DNA from: Leuconostoc lactis
GTDB taxonomy: Bacteria > Bacillota > Bacilli > Lactobacillales > Lactobacillaceae
Reading direction: 5' to 3'
DNA: 64,000 bases
NCBI RefSeq assembly: GCF_007954625.1
Contig: NZ_CP042420.1
Location: forward strand, 452,501-516,500
Made by a program: the position numbers and the translations under genes. Below, one piece after another: positions 31,979 to 39,374 of the stretch. How positions within the stretch are numbered: the stretch's first letter is position 1; the number at the start of each line of letters is the position of its first letter. Below the pieces are notes generated by a model. It made no database searches. It was not told where the DNA came from and was given only the letters and a program-made list of their open reading frames with translations.

Positions 31979-32007
31979 AGTTTACCTGATACAGTGGTGT
32001 TTCACAA
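31979..32007 (-). promoter_or_regulatory. prfC promoter, possibly leaderless
   Basis: -35 TTGTGA (complement of 32002-32007), 17-bp spacer, -10 TAAACT, then 7 nt to the prfC ATG. Confidence 0.55.
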
Positions 32008-32008
32008 C

Positions 32009-32036
32009 AAAAAAAGCACCGCACACGGCGCTTAGC
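32009..32036 (-). terminator. carbonic anhydrase gene terminator
   Basis: Minus strand AGCGCCG-TGTG-CGGTGCT (one G-U) followed by TTTTTTT. It overlaps the edge of the prfC -35. Confidence 0.75.
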
Positions 32037-32061
32037 ATTGTCAAATAACAAGACCACGTTA

Positions 32062-32685
32062 TTATTTTTTACCTGACACAGATAGAATTTCACGGCCAGC
32101 TAACGCTTGTACATCACGATAGTTTTCAGGATAGCGCGCATGTAACAAAGCAGCATCTGCGGCTGACATGCTAATGGGTTGTGCCAAAACGAGCCACGTC
32201 ACATTTTGTCCTAACGGTGGTGTTGTTAAAGAGCCCACATAGCGATAATACGCGCGGTCAGTCGGTAATAACCCAACGAGCGTTTGTGCGGCGACCGGCC
32301 CGTTTAAAATTGCCTGAATAGGAGTTGCCGTCACGTCACTTGCGACATCAGCTAAAACAGCTAAGACTAAGACGCGCTCACCTTGTTGAAACACAAAATG
32401 AATTTCGGCATCATGCCGCCGACCATCAATCAAATGTTCTGCCCCATCATGAAAATGGAAACGTTCCAATTGCCAAGTTTCGCCATCCAATTGCAATGTG
32501 CCATTCACTAAGAATTGTTCACCCACAACCCGATCATCATAAGTGGTTTGACCTTGAAATGTTAAGGTCATGGCCGAGGCCATCACCGGCTTACTCTGCT
32601 GTTGATTGATATCAATCGGTGATTGAAATGGTGTGTCGTCAGCTTGTCGCCAAGTATCTTGCTGACTGTAGTCAAGGTGTTGCAT
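32062..32685 (-). CDS. alpha-class carbonic anhydrase
   Basis: Converts CO2 to bicarbonate. 207 residues. QSPIDI at 21-26, zinc ligands His77 and His79 in RFHFHDGAEH and His96 in AEIHFVF, and the active-site wall YRYVGSLTTPPLGQNVTWLVL-type region (about 147-167) are all alpha class. Unlike most bacterial alpha enzymes it has no signal peptide, so it should act in the cytoplasm. In lactic acid bacteria it would supply bicarbonate for carboxylation steps of arginine, pyrimidine and fatty-acid synthesis. Start supported by TTGGGGGC. Confidence 0.92.
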   Translation of the reverse strand: MQHLDYSQQDTWRQADDTPFQSPIDINQQQSKPVMASAMTLTFQGQTTYDDRVVGEQFLVNGTLQLDGETWQLERFHFHDGAEHLIDGRRHDAEIHFVFQQGERVLVLAVLADVASDVTATPIQAILNGPVAAQTLVGLLPTDRAYYRYVGSLTTPPLGQNVTWLVLAQPISMSAADAALLHARYPENYRDVQALAGREILSVSGKK

Positions 32686-32811
32686 GTGCTGCCCCCAATA
32701 GATTTACTAACTATTGTATCAAATAAAAAGACGAACATTAACAAGTCAAGGAAATCATATCCCACGATACGCGAATATCCTGTATAATAAAATGCAGATT
32801 GAGAAAGAAAA

Positions 32812-33474
32812 GTGACGCGCATGCAACTTGTAACAGCTGCAGAAATGCAGAAAATTGATAACTATACCGTAGAAACAATTGGGATGCCACAAGACGTACT
32901 CATTGAACGTGCCGCAATGGCAGTCCTTGACGTCATTGGCGCTGGCCATTTTAATTTAGATCATATCCTCGTTCTTGCCGGCTTAGGGAATAACGGGGCC
33001 GATGGTGTCGCGATTGCCCGCCTGCTTTACGCACAAGGCTTCAACGTTTCCTTACAATTTGTGGGTAACGTCGCACGCGCTAAGGATGCCGTCCATCGGC
33101 AACTCGCCATTATCGAAAAATATGGGTTGGTACGGGCCGAAAAAAGTGACTTTAACCAAGCAACTTTGATTATTGATGCTATCTTCGGTACTGGTTTAAA
33201 TAATATCCTTCCAGAAGGCTTGCAGAAAATGATTAAAGCGGCCAATCACATCGAAAAAACTGTCATTGCAGTTGATACACCAACCGGTATTGATGCGTCA
33301 ACCGGTGAAGTCCGCGGGGCGGCACTAAAAGCACATACGACCGTCACGTTTGGTTATAACAAGCTTGGCCTCACCCAAAAAGTGGGTGGTCATCTCTCTG
33401 GTCAGGTTGTTGTCAAAGACATTGGTCTACTGACACCCCCAGATATGACTTTTTCAGTACCTGAACGGCCATAA
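32812..33474 (+). CDS. nnrE: NAD(P)H-hydrate epimerase
   Basis: YjeF N-terminal domain enzyme that epimerises damaged, hydrated NAD(P)H for repair by a dehydratase. 220 residues. VLAGLGNNGADGVAIARLL (phosphate-binding), IDAIFGTGL and VIAVDTPTGIDASTGEV carry the conserved glycines and aspartates. Start: a GTG at 32812 lies 4-6 nt after AGAAAG, which pairs with the 3' tail of this 16S rRNA; an in-frame ATG at 32821 is the alternative. TATAAT at 32783-32788 precedes it. The dehydratase partner (YjeF C-terminal domain) is not fused and not in the window. Confidence 0.92.
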   Translation: MTRMQLVTAAEMQKIDNYTVETIGMPQDVLIERAAMAVLDVIGAGHFNLDHILVLAGLGNNGADGVAIARLLYAQGFNVSLQFVGNVARAKDAVHRQLAIIEKYGLVRAEKSDFNQATLIIDAIFGTGLNNILPEGLQKMIKAANHIEKTVIAVDTPTGIDASTGEVRGAALKAHTTVTFGYNKLGLTQKVGGHLSGQVVVKDIGLLTPPDMTFSVPERP

Positions 33475-33482
33475 CACACCGT

Positions 33483-33512
33483 TGCTAGGCTAGCGGCCTA
33501 GCTTTTATTTAC
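33483..33512 (+). terminator. nnrE terminator
   Basis: Stem GCTAGGC/GCCTAGC around tagcg followed by TTTTATTT. Confidence 0.75.
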
Positions 33513-33531
33513 CACCACTAAGAACAAGCGT

Positions 33532-33560
33532 TTGTTAAAACGAACGCATGACCTGATAAT
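33532..33560 (+). promoter_or_regulatory. promoter of the unknown gene, leaderless geometry
   Basis: -35 TTGTTA (33532-33537), 17-bp spacer, -10 GATAAT (33555-33560), then tttaca and the ATG at 33567. Expected transcription start coincides with the ATG. Confidence 0.6.
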
Positions 33561-33566
33561 TTTACA

Positions 33567-34211
33567 ATGACAAGACCAAAATCTCATAAAGTTGCCCTCA
33601 CCAAAGCACGACGCCAAGAAACGTGGGAACAATTAACCGCCGAACAACAAGCCGTGCTGATACAACATATTCGCTACCGTCAGACCTCTTTGATGATGGA
33701 TCGCCAACTTTTCGGTCGCGATGGCCAATGGCTTTTCAAAGCGTACCACTATAACGACGCCTATGATACGCCCACAGAAAAACAACTATACTGTGCGTGT
33801 GGCCGCCGACTCAAGCATCAATATGTCTTAGAAAATGGTGAAGGCACAGAAATCCGATTAGGGATCACCCATTTTGCCGATCATCTGGGTATTCCTGAAA
33901 CCGTTATGCGGCAACTACAAACGCAAATTCATCATATTAACTTTGGCCTCGACGAAATTTTACAACGTATCCGTCGCCATGCTGGCCTCAACCCAACCAT
34001 GCAACAATGGTTTATCACACACCATCACAACTACCCTGATTTACCACCTGATGCTCTTGATTTTGTCAGAGTGGGCTTACCTTTAGAAAAAGACGTCCAA
34101 GCCGAAATTGTCCGTTACTATAAACAAGCCACCTATCAACCCAAACCACGCCGACCAAAACCGGCGAAACTCTCTCAAAAAGCTTGGGCAGCATTATTTC
34201 AAGACATTTAA
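33567..34211 (+). CDS. unknown protein with Cys-x-Cys motif
   Basis: 214 residues, basic, soluble; I do not recognise a named family with confidence. A Lys/Arg-rich N-terminus is followed by a possible metal-binding turn YCACGRRLKHQYVLE (Cys76, Cys78), then EIRLGITHFADHLGIP, and a Pro/Lys-rich stretch near 190-203. The layout (C-x-C-G, then LG-x-x-HF-x-x-HL) looks like a nucleic-acid-binding or zinc-ribbon half-site lacking a second cysteine pair; His104 or His108 could complete it. Transcribed alone between nnrE and uppP. No ribosome site before ATG. Confidence 0.75.
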   Translation: MTRPKSHKVALTKARRQETWEQLTAEQQAVLIQHIRYRQTSLMMDRQLFGRDGQWLFKAYHYNDAYDTPTEKQLYCACGRRLKHQYVLENGEGTEIRLGITHFADHLGIPETVMRQLQTQIHHINFGLDEILQRIRRHAGLNPTMQQWFITHHHNYPDLPPDALDFVRVGLPLEKDVQAEIVRYYKQATYQPKPRRPKPAKLSQKAWAALFQDI

Positions 34212-34246
34212 AAAAGCTTTCAAACCATCGTTTGAAAGCTTTTTTT
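34211..34246. terminator. bidirectional terminator
   Basis: AAAAAGCTTTCAAA (34211-34224), loop ccatcg, TTTGAAAGCTTTTT (34231-34244), with A- and T-runs on both sides; serves the convergent unknown gene and uppP. Confidence 0.9.
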
Positions 34247-34247
34247 A

Positions 34248-35099
34248 TTAGGCCATGTGGAGCAAACCAGCAGCACCCAAGATCAAGAAGACGATACCGA
34301 TCACAATTCGGTACCAACCAAAGGCCTTGAAGTCATTATTTTGAATATAGCGCAACATGAACTTGATGGCGAACAAAGCAACCAGCCATGATACAACGAA
34401 CCCAACAAAGAGGACGCCGAGCTGACCACCAGTAAATGAGCCGCCGTGTAGCAAGTACATCCCCACTTTCAAAAGTGTCACCCCAAACATCACTGGAATT
34501 GACAAGAAGAATGAGAATTCAGCCGCAACAAAGCGTGAGGCCCCCAGCAAAATTGCGCCAAGGATTGTTGCCCCAGAACGTGACGTCCCAGGCACCAATG
34601 AAAGTAATTGGAACAAACCGATGAACAATGCCATTTGATACGTGACCTTGCTAACATCAGTCACCCGTGGGGCAATACCCTTTTGGCGATTTTCGATCAC
34701 GATAAACGCAATACCGTAAATAATCAATGTCGCTGATACCACCCATGGATTCAACAAATGCGCATCCATAAAGTCATTCAACAATAGCCCAAACACAACG
34801 GCTGGCAAAACACCAACAATGACTTTCATCCACAAACGCCAAGTTTGAAAACGTTCACGTGGTGTTTTTTGCGCTGAGAACGGATTCAATTTATGGAAGT
34901 AAAGTTGAATCACGGCAAAGATCGCGCCAAGCTGAATGGCGTAGTCGAAAACTGCCGTAAAACTCTTAGTCCAAAGGGCACCACCAGGAATTTTCATCAA
35001 CGATTCTGCTAAGATAATGTGGCCAGTTGATGACACAGGCAAGAATTCGGTCATGCCTTCAACAATCCCAATGATCACTGATTTGATAAAGTCTAACAT
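34248..35099 (-). CDS. uppP: undecaprenyl-diphosphatase
   Basis: Recycles undecaprenyl pyrophosphate, the lipid carrier of wall synthesis; its absence sensitises to bacitracin. 283 residues, about eight membrane helices. Signature motifs EGMTEFLPVSSTGH (residues 14-27) and PGTSRSGAT. No Shine-Dalgarno is near the ATG; an AATAAT box ends 6 nt before it, but the -35 is poor. An inverted repeat GTAGTTG/CAACTAC (35114-35136) around TTGTTAACAA lies in the promoter region. Confidence 0.96.
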   Translation of the reverse strand: MLDFIKSVIIGIVEGMTEFLPVSSTGHIILAESLMKIPGGALWTKSFTAVFDYAIQLGAIFAVIQLYFHKLNPFSAQKTPRERFQTWRLWMKVIVGVLPAVVFGLLLNDFMDAHLLNPWVVSATLIIYGIAFIVIENRQKGIAPRVTDVSKVTYQMALFIGLFQLLSLVPGTSRSGATILGAILLGASRFVAAEFSFFLSIPVMFGVTLLKVGMYLLHGGSFTGGQLGVLFVGFVVSWLVALFAIKFMLRYIQNNDFKAFGWYRIVIGIVFLILGAAGLLHMA

Positions 35100-35227
35100 A
35101 GGTTAATTATTGTGTAGTTGCGTTGTTAACAACTACAATTCCTTCCAATTTAACTTTCTTTATTTTATACTATATTCTTGCGACTCGCCATAAAATATCA
35201 ATATCGACATTTTTTTGCTAAAAAGTG

Positions 35228-35256
35228 TTGCACAAATTTTAATCCCATGATATTAT
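35228..35256 (+). promoter_or_regulatory. tRNA-Lys promoter
   Basis: -35 TTGCAC (35228-35233), 17-bp spacer, -10 TATTAT (35251-35256), about 33 nt before the tRNA. Confidence 0.75.
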
Positions 35257-35288
35257 ATTATATGTTGTTTGAAACAATACAACACGAT

Positions 35289-35361
35289 GGACAGTTAGCT
35301 CAGTTGGTAGAGCAACGGACTCTTAATCCGTGGGTCCAGGGTTCGAGCCCCTGACTGTCCA
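35289..35361 (+). tRNA. trnK: tRNA-Lys (CUU)
   Basis: 73-nt cloverleaf: acceptor GGACAGT/ACTGTCC, D arm GCTC/GAGC, anticodon loop CTCTTAA giving CUU, T arm CAGGG-TTCGAGC-CCCTG, discriminator A. No encoded CCA. Confidence 0.97.
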
Positions 35362-35368
35362 CTACATG

Positions 35369-35400
35369 AACAGCGCATCAGATCTGATGCGCTGTTTTTC
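35369..35400 (+). terminator. tRNA-Lys terminator
   Basis: Perfect 12-bp arms CAGCGCATCAGA / TCTGATGCGCTG (35371-35394) followed by TTTTTC. Confidence 0.9.
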
Positions 35401-35416
35401 TTTGCGCTAAAACATC

Positions 35417-35451
35417 AAAAAAAGCAATCATCAACTGATGATTGCTTTTTT
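35417..35451 (-). terminator. hemolysin III gene terminator
   Basis: AAAAGCAATCATCA and TGATGATTGCTTTT arms with A/T runs on both sides; could act in both directions. Confidence 0.85.
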
Positions 35452-36088
35452 ATAAACTGATATAAATGCTAGCAAACATTAACCCAGCGCCACCTAGCAC
35501 AAACACGTGCCAGTAAACGTGACCCATTGGAATTTTTGGTACGAGATAGAAAATTGTCCCTGCTGAATAAGTGAGCCCACCAGCCAGCAATAACCAAAAG
35601 GCTGTGTGTGACAAAACGCCCCAAAGTACGGGCATCGCTAAGACAATCAACCAACCCATGACCAAATAAATCGTCACGGACACCCATGGCCAACGGCCAA
35701 CAAAAAATAAATCATAGATAAAGCCGGCAATGGTCATGACCAAAATAGCACTCCAGATTGTCCAACCAACCCAGCCCTTAATCAATAGCCAAGTATACGG
35801 TGTATAGCTACCTAAAATAACCAAATAAATCCCGGCATGATCAAAGAATTGAAGCGTTTTTGCTGCACGCGTAAATACGAGTGAGTGAAAGAGCGTTGAA
35901 GCTAACAAGAAGAAACCCACCGTTGTCACATAAATGGCAATGGCTGTTATTTCTAGGCCCGTTACCGGGCGCCGCAAAACATGAAAAATTAACGCAATAC
36001 CTGCCCCAACAGCTAGCAAAAATCCCAAGCCGTGCGTGACAGCGTTTAATACCTCATACGTAATTTGGTATGTTTTTGATTGTTTCAT
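35450..36088 (-). CDS. hemolysin III / PAQR-family membrane protein
   Basis: 212 residues, seven predicted membrane helices. VLNAVTHGLGFLLA near the N-terminus, STLFHSL, FDHAGIYLVILGSYTPYTW and the C-terminal HVYWHVFVLGG supply the Ser, His and Asp residues of the Hly-III/TrhA metal site. In bacteria this family affects membrane energetics rather than necessarily haemolysis. TATAAT and GGGGA upstream support the start. Confidence 0.93.
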   Translation of the reverse strand: MKQSKTYQITYEVLNAVTHGLGFLLAVGAGIALIFHVLRRPVTGLEITAIAIYVTTVGFFLLASTLFHSLVFTRAAKTLQFFDHAGIYLVILGSYTPYTWLLIKGWVGWTIWSAILVMTIAGFIYDLFFVGRWPWVSVTIYLVMGWLIVLAMPVLWGVLSHTAFWLLLAGGLTYSAGTIFYLVPKIPMGHVYWHVFVLGGAGLMFASIYISL

Positions 36089-36177
36089 TTAGTCGTCGTC
36101 CCCATATATTAATTGTACCGTTCTATTATATCATGCCGCATTAAGGCGAGATTAAACTTCCTATCACCAGCGACAAA

Positions 36178-36215
36178 ATAAAACAGTAGCCAAGGCCACC
36201 CTCGACTACTGTCAT
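36178..36215 (-). terminator. degV terminator
   Basis: Minus strand ACAGTAG and CTACTGT arms with inner CGAGG/CCTTG pairing, followed by TTTATTTT. Confidence 0.75.
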
Positions 36216-36224
36216 CATGTATCA

Positions 36225-37106
36225 TTAAACTAATGTTTCCCAATCACGGGCCCATAAAACACCCATGGCCCCATCACCGGTATGAACCCCAATATAAGCC
36301 CCAATTTCACCACGTTCAAACGCTACCGTTGGGTACTCGCTTTGCAAGTCCTTTAACCACTTATCTCCTAGCTTTTGATTATTCCCATCAACCACAATAG
36401 CCCGAACAGGATAATCTACTTGTGTCAGGTACTGATCTAATGCCGTTTTGATCTCTTTTAAAGCACCGCTCATCTTGCGCGCCTTGCCAACAGCACCAAT
36501 CTTACCTTCACCTTGGACGTCCATTGATAGAATTGGCTTGATATTTAACAAACCACCAACTAACGCCGCCCCACGTGATAAGCGACCTGTCCGTTGCAAA
36601 TGTGAAATATCATTGACCGCAAAACGGACATCAAAGGTCTCACGTAAAGCTGTCAAAGCCGTCCAGATGTCATCCATTGACCGACCTTTCTCAGCCATGT
36701 CAGCGGCCATCACAGCTTGCATGCCTGAGCCCAGCACCGCAAACTTTGAATCCCATACCCGAACATCAGCCATGCCATCATACCCAGCCGCCACGGCTTG
36801 CGCTGTTTGGAAGGCACCCGATAGACCAGAAGAAATTGGGATAATCAAAGCCGCATCATACCCGGCTGCTTTGGCATCATTCAAGGCTTCTTCCCAATCC
36901 CCAGGCGCTGGTTGTGACGTTGAGGCAATCATTTTCTTGTCTTTCATCATCTTGACTAATTCGCCAAGACCTTGAACATCAACTGTTTCTTTATAGACTT
37001 CATCCCCAAAAATAATTGGATCATTGACTTGAAAAATATGATACCGGTTCCGTAAAGTGGTGGGTATCGTTGAAGCTGAATCACTAATAATTGCTATTTT
37101 AGACAT
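36225..37106 (-). CDS. DegV family fatty-acid-binding protein
   Basis: 293 residues. DegV proteins bind a fatty acid and hand it to the FakA kinase for lipid synthesis. The start IAIISDSASTIP, the loop IASTSQPAPGDW, LIIPISSGLSGAFQTAQ and ISHLQRTGRLSRGAALVG are typical. Ribosome site GGGAGAG. Which fatty acid it prefers cannot be read. Confidence 0.95.
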   Translation of the reverse strand: MSKIAIISDSASTIPTTLRNRYHIFQVNDPIIFGDEVYKETVDVQGLGELVKMMKDKKMIASTSQPAPGDWEEALNDAKAAGYDAALIIPISSGLSGAFQTAQAVAAGYDGMADVRVWDSKFAVLGSGMQAVMAADMAEKGRSMDDIWTALTALRETFDVRFAVNDISHLQRTGRLSRGAALVGGLLNIKPILSMDVQGEGKIGAVGKARKMSGALKEIKTALDQYLTQVDYPVRAIVVDGNNQKLGDKWLKDLQSEYPTVAFERGEIGAYIGVHTGDGAMGVLWARDWETLV

Positions 37107-37161
37107 TATTCTCTCCCAAACCAGTCGTTAATAAGGGGACAACGGCCGGTATCTCATTGAT

Positions 37162-37503
37162 TTATTTTAAAATGACAGCCAGTAGGCTACCTAAGACAAA
37201 ACTCACTAACCCCGTCGCAACCTGTACGAACAAATAGACGCTTTGTCGACGTGGCCGTTGGGCACTTTGGGTCATCATGGTACTGAAAGTGGTCAAACCA
37301 CCAAGAACACCAGTGGCTATCGCCCCATGCCAAACTTGCAAGGTATTAGTGGCAAACATGATGCCCATAAAAAAGGCCCCTAATATGTTAACGGTAAAGA
37401 CAGCGGTTAAATATGTCGTCTGCCAAGGCCAAAACGTCAAGCACAAGTAACGTAACATCGTCCCGACAAAAGAACCAATAAAGATCGCGATTAATACGGT
37501 CAT
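37162..37503 (-). CDS. crcB: FluC (CrcB) fluoride channel, second subunit
   Basis: Exports fluoride passively. 113 residues, four membrane helices. GSFVGTMLRY, TVNILGAFFMG and GGLTTFSTM match the family. The ATG overlaps the stop of the first crcB gene as ATGA. Gram-positive bacteria often have two copies that form a heterodimer, and the coupled arrangement fits that. Confidence 0.92.
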   Translation of the reverse strand: MTVLIAIFIGSFVGTMLRYLCLTFWPWQTTYLTAVFTVNILGAFFMGIMFATNTLQVWHGAIATGVLGGLTTFSTMMTQSAQRPRRQSVYLFVQVATGLVSFVLGSLLAVILK

Positions 37504-37895
37504 TGCACACCAGCTAACCAACGTCCACACCAACTACCGAAACGTAGGCAAATCAGACCGCCAACGATCGTCAGCAGTAAATAGCCTAAAGCCCATGCGA
37601 TATGTGCTGCCGTCAATTGAAAGTACTGCAAGATCATTGTACTAAACGTGGTATAACCACCAATCATACCGGTACCGATAAACGTTTGCCAATTTGCTAG
37701 CCGACTCGCCCTTTGTGCAAGGTAGGCACCCAGGCAGGCCAAGAGAAAAGTACCAGACCAGTTAATGACCATGGTCATCACTGGTAAAGGGCCAATACCT
37801 GGAACAAAGTGCAAGAGGTAGCGTAGGCTGCCACCGACGCCACCACCTAAACTCACAAGAACCAGCTCTGTTAAATAATGCTGTTGTTTTTGCAT
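37500..37895 (-). CDS. crcB: FluC (CrcB) fluoride channel, first subunit
   Basis: 131 residues, four membrane helices. LGGGVGGSLRYLLHF, MVINWSGTFLLAC (Asn of the polar track) and GGYTTFSTM are present. I start it at ATG 37895 (MQKQQHYLTEL): a -10 (TAGAAT) ends 7 nt before it, which rules out the longer TTG-started frame at 37931. No fluoride riboswitch is visible in the roughly 140 bp upstream. Confidence 0.92.
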   Translation of the reverse strand: MQKQQHYLTELVLVSLGGGVGGSLRYLLHFVPGIGPLPVMTMVINWSGTFLLACLGAYLAQRASRLANWQTFIGTGMIGGYTTFSTMILQYFQLTAAHIAWALGYLLLTIVGGLICLRFGSWCGRWLAGVQ

Positions 37896-37902
37896 ACTTT
37901 CT

Positions 37903-37931
37903 ATTCTAACAACTTTGTCGTCAATGAGCAA
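37903..37931 (-). promoter_or_regulatory. crcB promoter, possibly leaderless
   Basis: -35 TTGCTC (complement of 37926-37931), 17-bp spacer, -10 TAGAAT (complement of 37903-37908), then 7 nt to the ATG. Confidence 0.55.
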
Positions 37932-38078
37932 AAAAGCGACCGTTTACATTTTCAAATCATAGTTATTTTCAATATTTTCATAAAATTTTCCTGCTATCAC
38001 ACCGTAAATATCGATTGTGATCCGAAAAAATCAAGTATGGATTAAAAAAACGCACCAGGAAAAATGTTAAAGTCGCTA

Positions 38079-38107
38079 TTGACAACGCATGCACTTCTTA
38101 GTATTCT
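38079..38107 (+). promoter_or_regulatory. trp transporter promoter
   Basis: -35 TTGACA (38079-38084), 17-bp spacer, -10 TATTCT (38102-38107); transcription should start near 38114, giving a 256-nt leader before trpX. Confidence 0.75.
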
Positions 38108-38137
38108 TAAATCCATAAACAACTCGGAGAAAAAATC

Positions 38138-38185
38138 ATGCAAAATGCGTTTGCACAATTGAACAACGCCTGGTGGCGTCGGTAA
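38138..38185 (+). CDS. trpL: Trp-rich leader peptide of the trp transporter
   Basis: Fifteen-residue ORF MQNAFAQLNNAWWRR. The ATG is 8 nt after GGAG (38126-38129). Two consecutive TGG codons (38171-38176) are the only Trp codons, near its end, followed by two Arg codons and TAA. Position, ribosome site and downstream hairpins together indicate a sensor of charged tRNA-Trp, not a functional protein. Confidence 0.82.
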   Translation: MQNAFAQLNNAWWRR

Positions 38186-38300
38186 GTCAGCTTTTCGGTA
38201 ACGGATAAAGCTGATGTTTAAAACATTTGTTTTATCCATACCGACGCATTTTGTGAAACATTCGAGTCTGTATGGGAATATGCCATACAGACTTTTCTTT
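38186..38300 (+). promoter_or_regulatory. ribosome-mediated transcription attenuator
   Basis: Competing stems are visible. Stem 1:2 is TCAGCTTT (38187-38194) with AAAGCTGA (38207-38214). Stem 2:3 is GGATAAA (38203-38209) with TTTATCC (38231-38237). Stem 3:4 is TCCATAC (38235-38241) with GTATGGG (38270-38276). The terminator is AGTCTGTATGG (38265-38275) with CCATACAGACT (38283-38293), then TTTTCTTTT. A ribosome at the leader stop masks strand 1, so 2:3 forms and the terminator wins. A ribosome stalled at the Trp codons leaves strand 1 free, 1:2 forms, strand 3 is released and 3:4 blocks the terminator. Untranslated RNA can pair 38141-38150 with 38244-38253, again sequestering the strand 3 region. 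Confidence 0.78.
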
Positions 38301-38301
38301 T

Positions 38302-38348
38302 GACCTTGGAAAGCCCTGTGTGGCCGTCCAAGGTCAATTTTATTTTAG
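38302..38348 (+). promoter_or_regulatory. second hairpin before trpX
   Basis: GACCTTGGA (38302-38310) pairs perfectly with TCCAAGGTC (38327-38335) and is followed by AATTTTATTTT. It may be a back-up terminator or a stabiliser of the read-through message. It ends about 10 nt before the trpX ribosome site. Confidence 0.5.
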
Positions 38349-38369
38349 AGGAAATTTGGAGATTTGAAG

Positions 38370-39374
38370 ATGAATAAACGCTTATTAGCCACAATCACGG
38401 CTATCGTCGCCTTTCTTGCCGTGGCATTTGTGACAACCAGTCACCCCAACAGTAGCGCCAAAAAGGCCGCCGCGGTCCCCACTATCGGGATTCTACAGTT
38501 GGTGACTCATCCCGCACTAGATGAGATTCATCGCGGAATTCTCGCTGGCCTAAAATCACAAGGCTATAGCGGACAGAAAATCAAAATTGATTATCAAAAT
38601 GCCCAAGCCAATCAGGCCAATTTAAAAACGATGTCACAAAAATTTGCCAATGAAAATGCCGCCCTCACCATTGGGATTGCGACACCAGCCGCTTTGTCAT
38701 TAGCTAACACGGCCAACGGTGATAACCCGATTATTTTGGCCGGTATTACTGATCCGGCTGGTTCGGGTTTAGTCAAAACAGCCCAAAGGCCCGGCAACAA
38801 CGTGACCGGTACAACTGGTGACTCACCCCTATCGCAACATCTCAGCGTGATCCAACAAGCTGTCCCACACGCTAAAAAATTGGGGATCATTTATACCACT
38901 TCTGATCATGGTGGTGAATACAACGCCAAAAATATGGCCAAGCTTGCTCAGTCAGCGGGTTACGACGTTAAGCTGTATACCATTTCAACGACTAATGATA
39001 TGCAACAAGTCGCCGAAACCATGGCAAGTCAAGTGGATGTAGTCTATGCCCCACAAGACAATGGGGTAGCCAGTGCCATGAAGACGTTGATTAACGTGAC
39101 TAATCAAAACAAAATCCCGGTCATTCCAGCAGTTGATACCATGGTCAAAGATGGTGGGTTAGCCACCATTTCTGTGAGTCAATATGATATCGGTTATCAA
39201 GCCGGTATCATGGCCGCCAAGGTTCTCAAAGGTAAAGATCCTGCCACCTACCCCGTTAAAACCATTACCCAAGGGGATATGGTGGTGAACTTAAAGCAAG
39301 CGCAGCTATTAGGGATTCAACTCCCCGACAGTATGATTAAAGCAGCAGAAACCAAAGGAGAAGTCATCAAATGA
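38370..39374 (+). CDS. trpX: tryptophan ABC transporter, substrate-binding protein (predicted)
   Basis: ABC_sub_bind (PF04392-type) binding protein of 334 residues with an N-terminal membrane anchor at about 5-24 that lacks a lipobox Cys. VPTIGILQLVTHPALDEIHRG, TPAALSLANT and TDPAGSGLV are typical. The same family with matching permease and ATPase was predicted to import tryptophan in streptococci (trpXYZ). The Trp-codon leader upstream independently supports that substrate here. I start it at ATG 38370, 7 nt after GGAGA; an in-frame TTG two codons earlier is less likely. Confidence 0.83.
   Translation: MNKRLLATITAIVAFLAVAFVTTSHPNSSAKKAAAVPTIGILQLVTHPALDEIHRGILAGLKSQGYSGQKIKIDYQNAQANQANLKTMSQKFANENAALTIGIATPAALSLANTANGDNPIILAGITDPAGSGLVKTAQRPGNNVTGTTGDSPLSQHLSVIQQAVPHAKKLGIIYTTSDHGGEYNAKNMAKLAQSAGYDVKLYTISTTNDMQQVAETMASQVDVVYAPQDNGVASAMKTLINVTNQNKIPVIPAVDTMVKDGGLATISVSQYDIGYQAGIMAAKVLKGKDPATYPVKTITQGDMVVNLKQAQLLGIQLPDSMIKAAETKGEVIK

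Noticed and set aside
37896..38040. Fluoride riboswitch upstream of crcB
   Set aside because: The conserved crcB-motif text is absent and the promoter lies directly before the ATG, leaving no leader.
38114..38372. T-box riboswitch for the trp transporter
   Set aside because: No T-box core (AGGGTGGNACCGCG) and no specifier-loop arrangement; the leader ORF with Trp codons explains the hairpins better.
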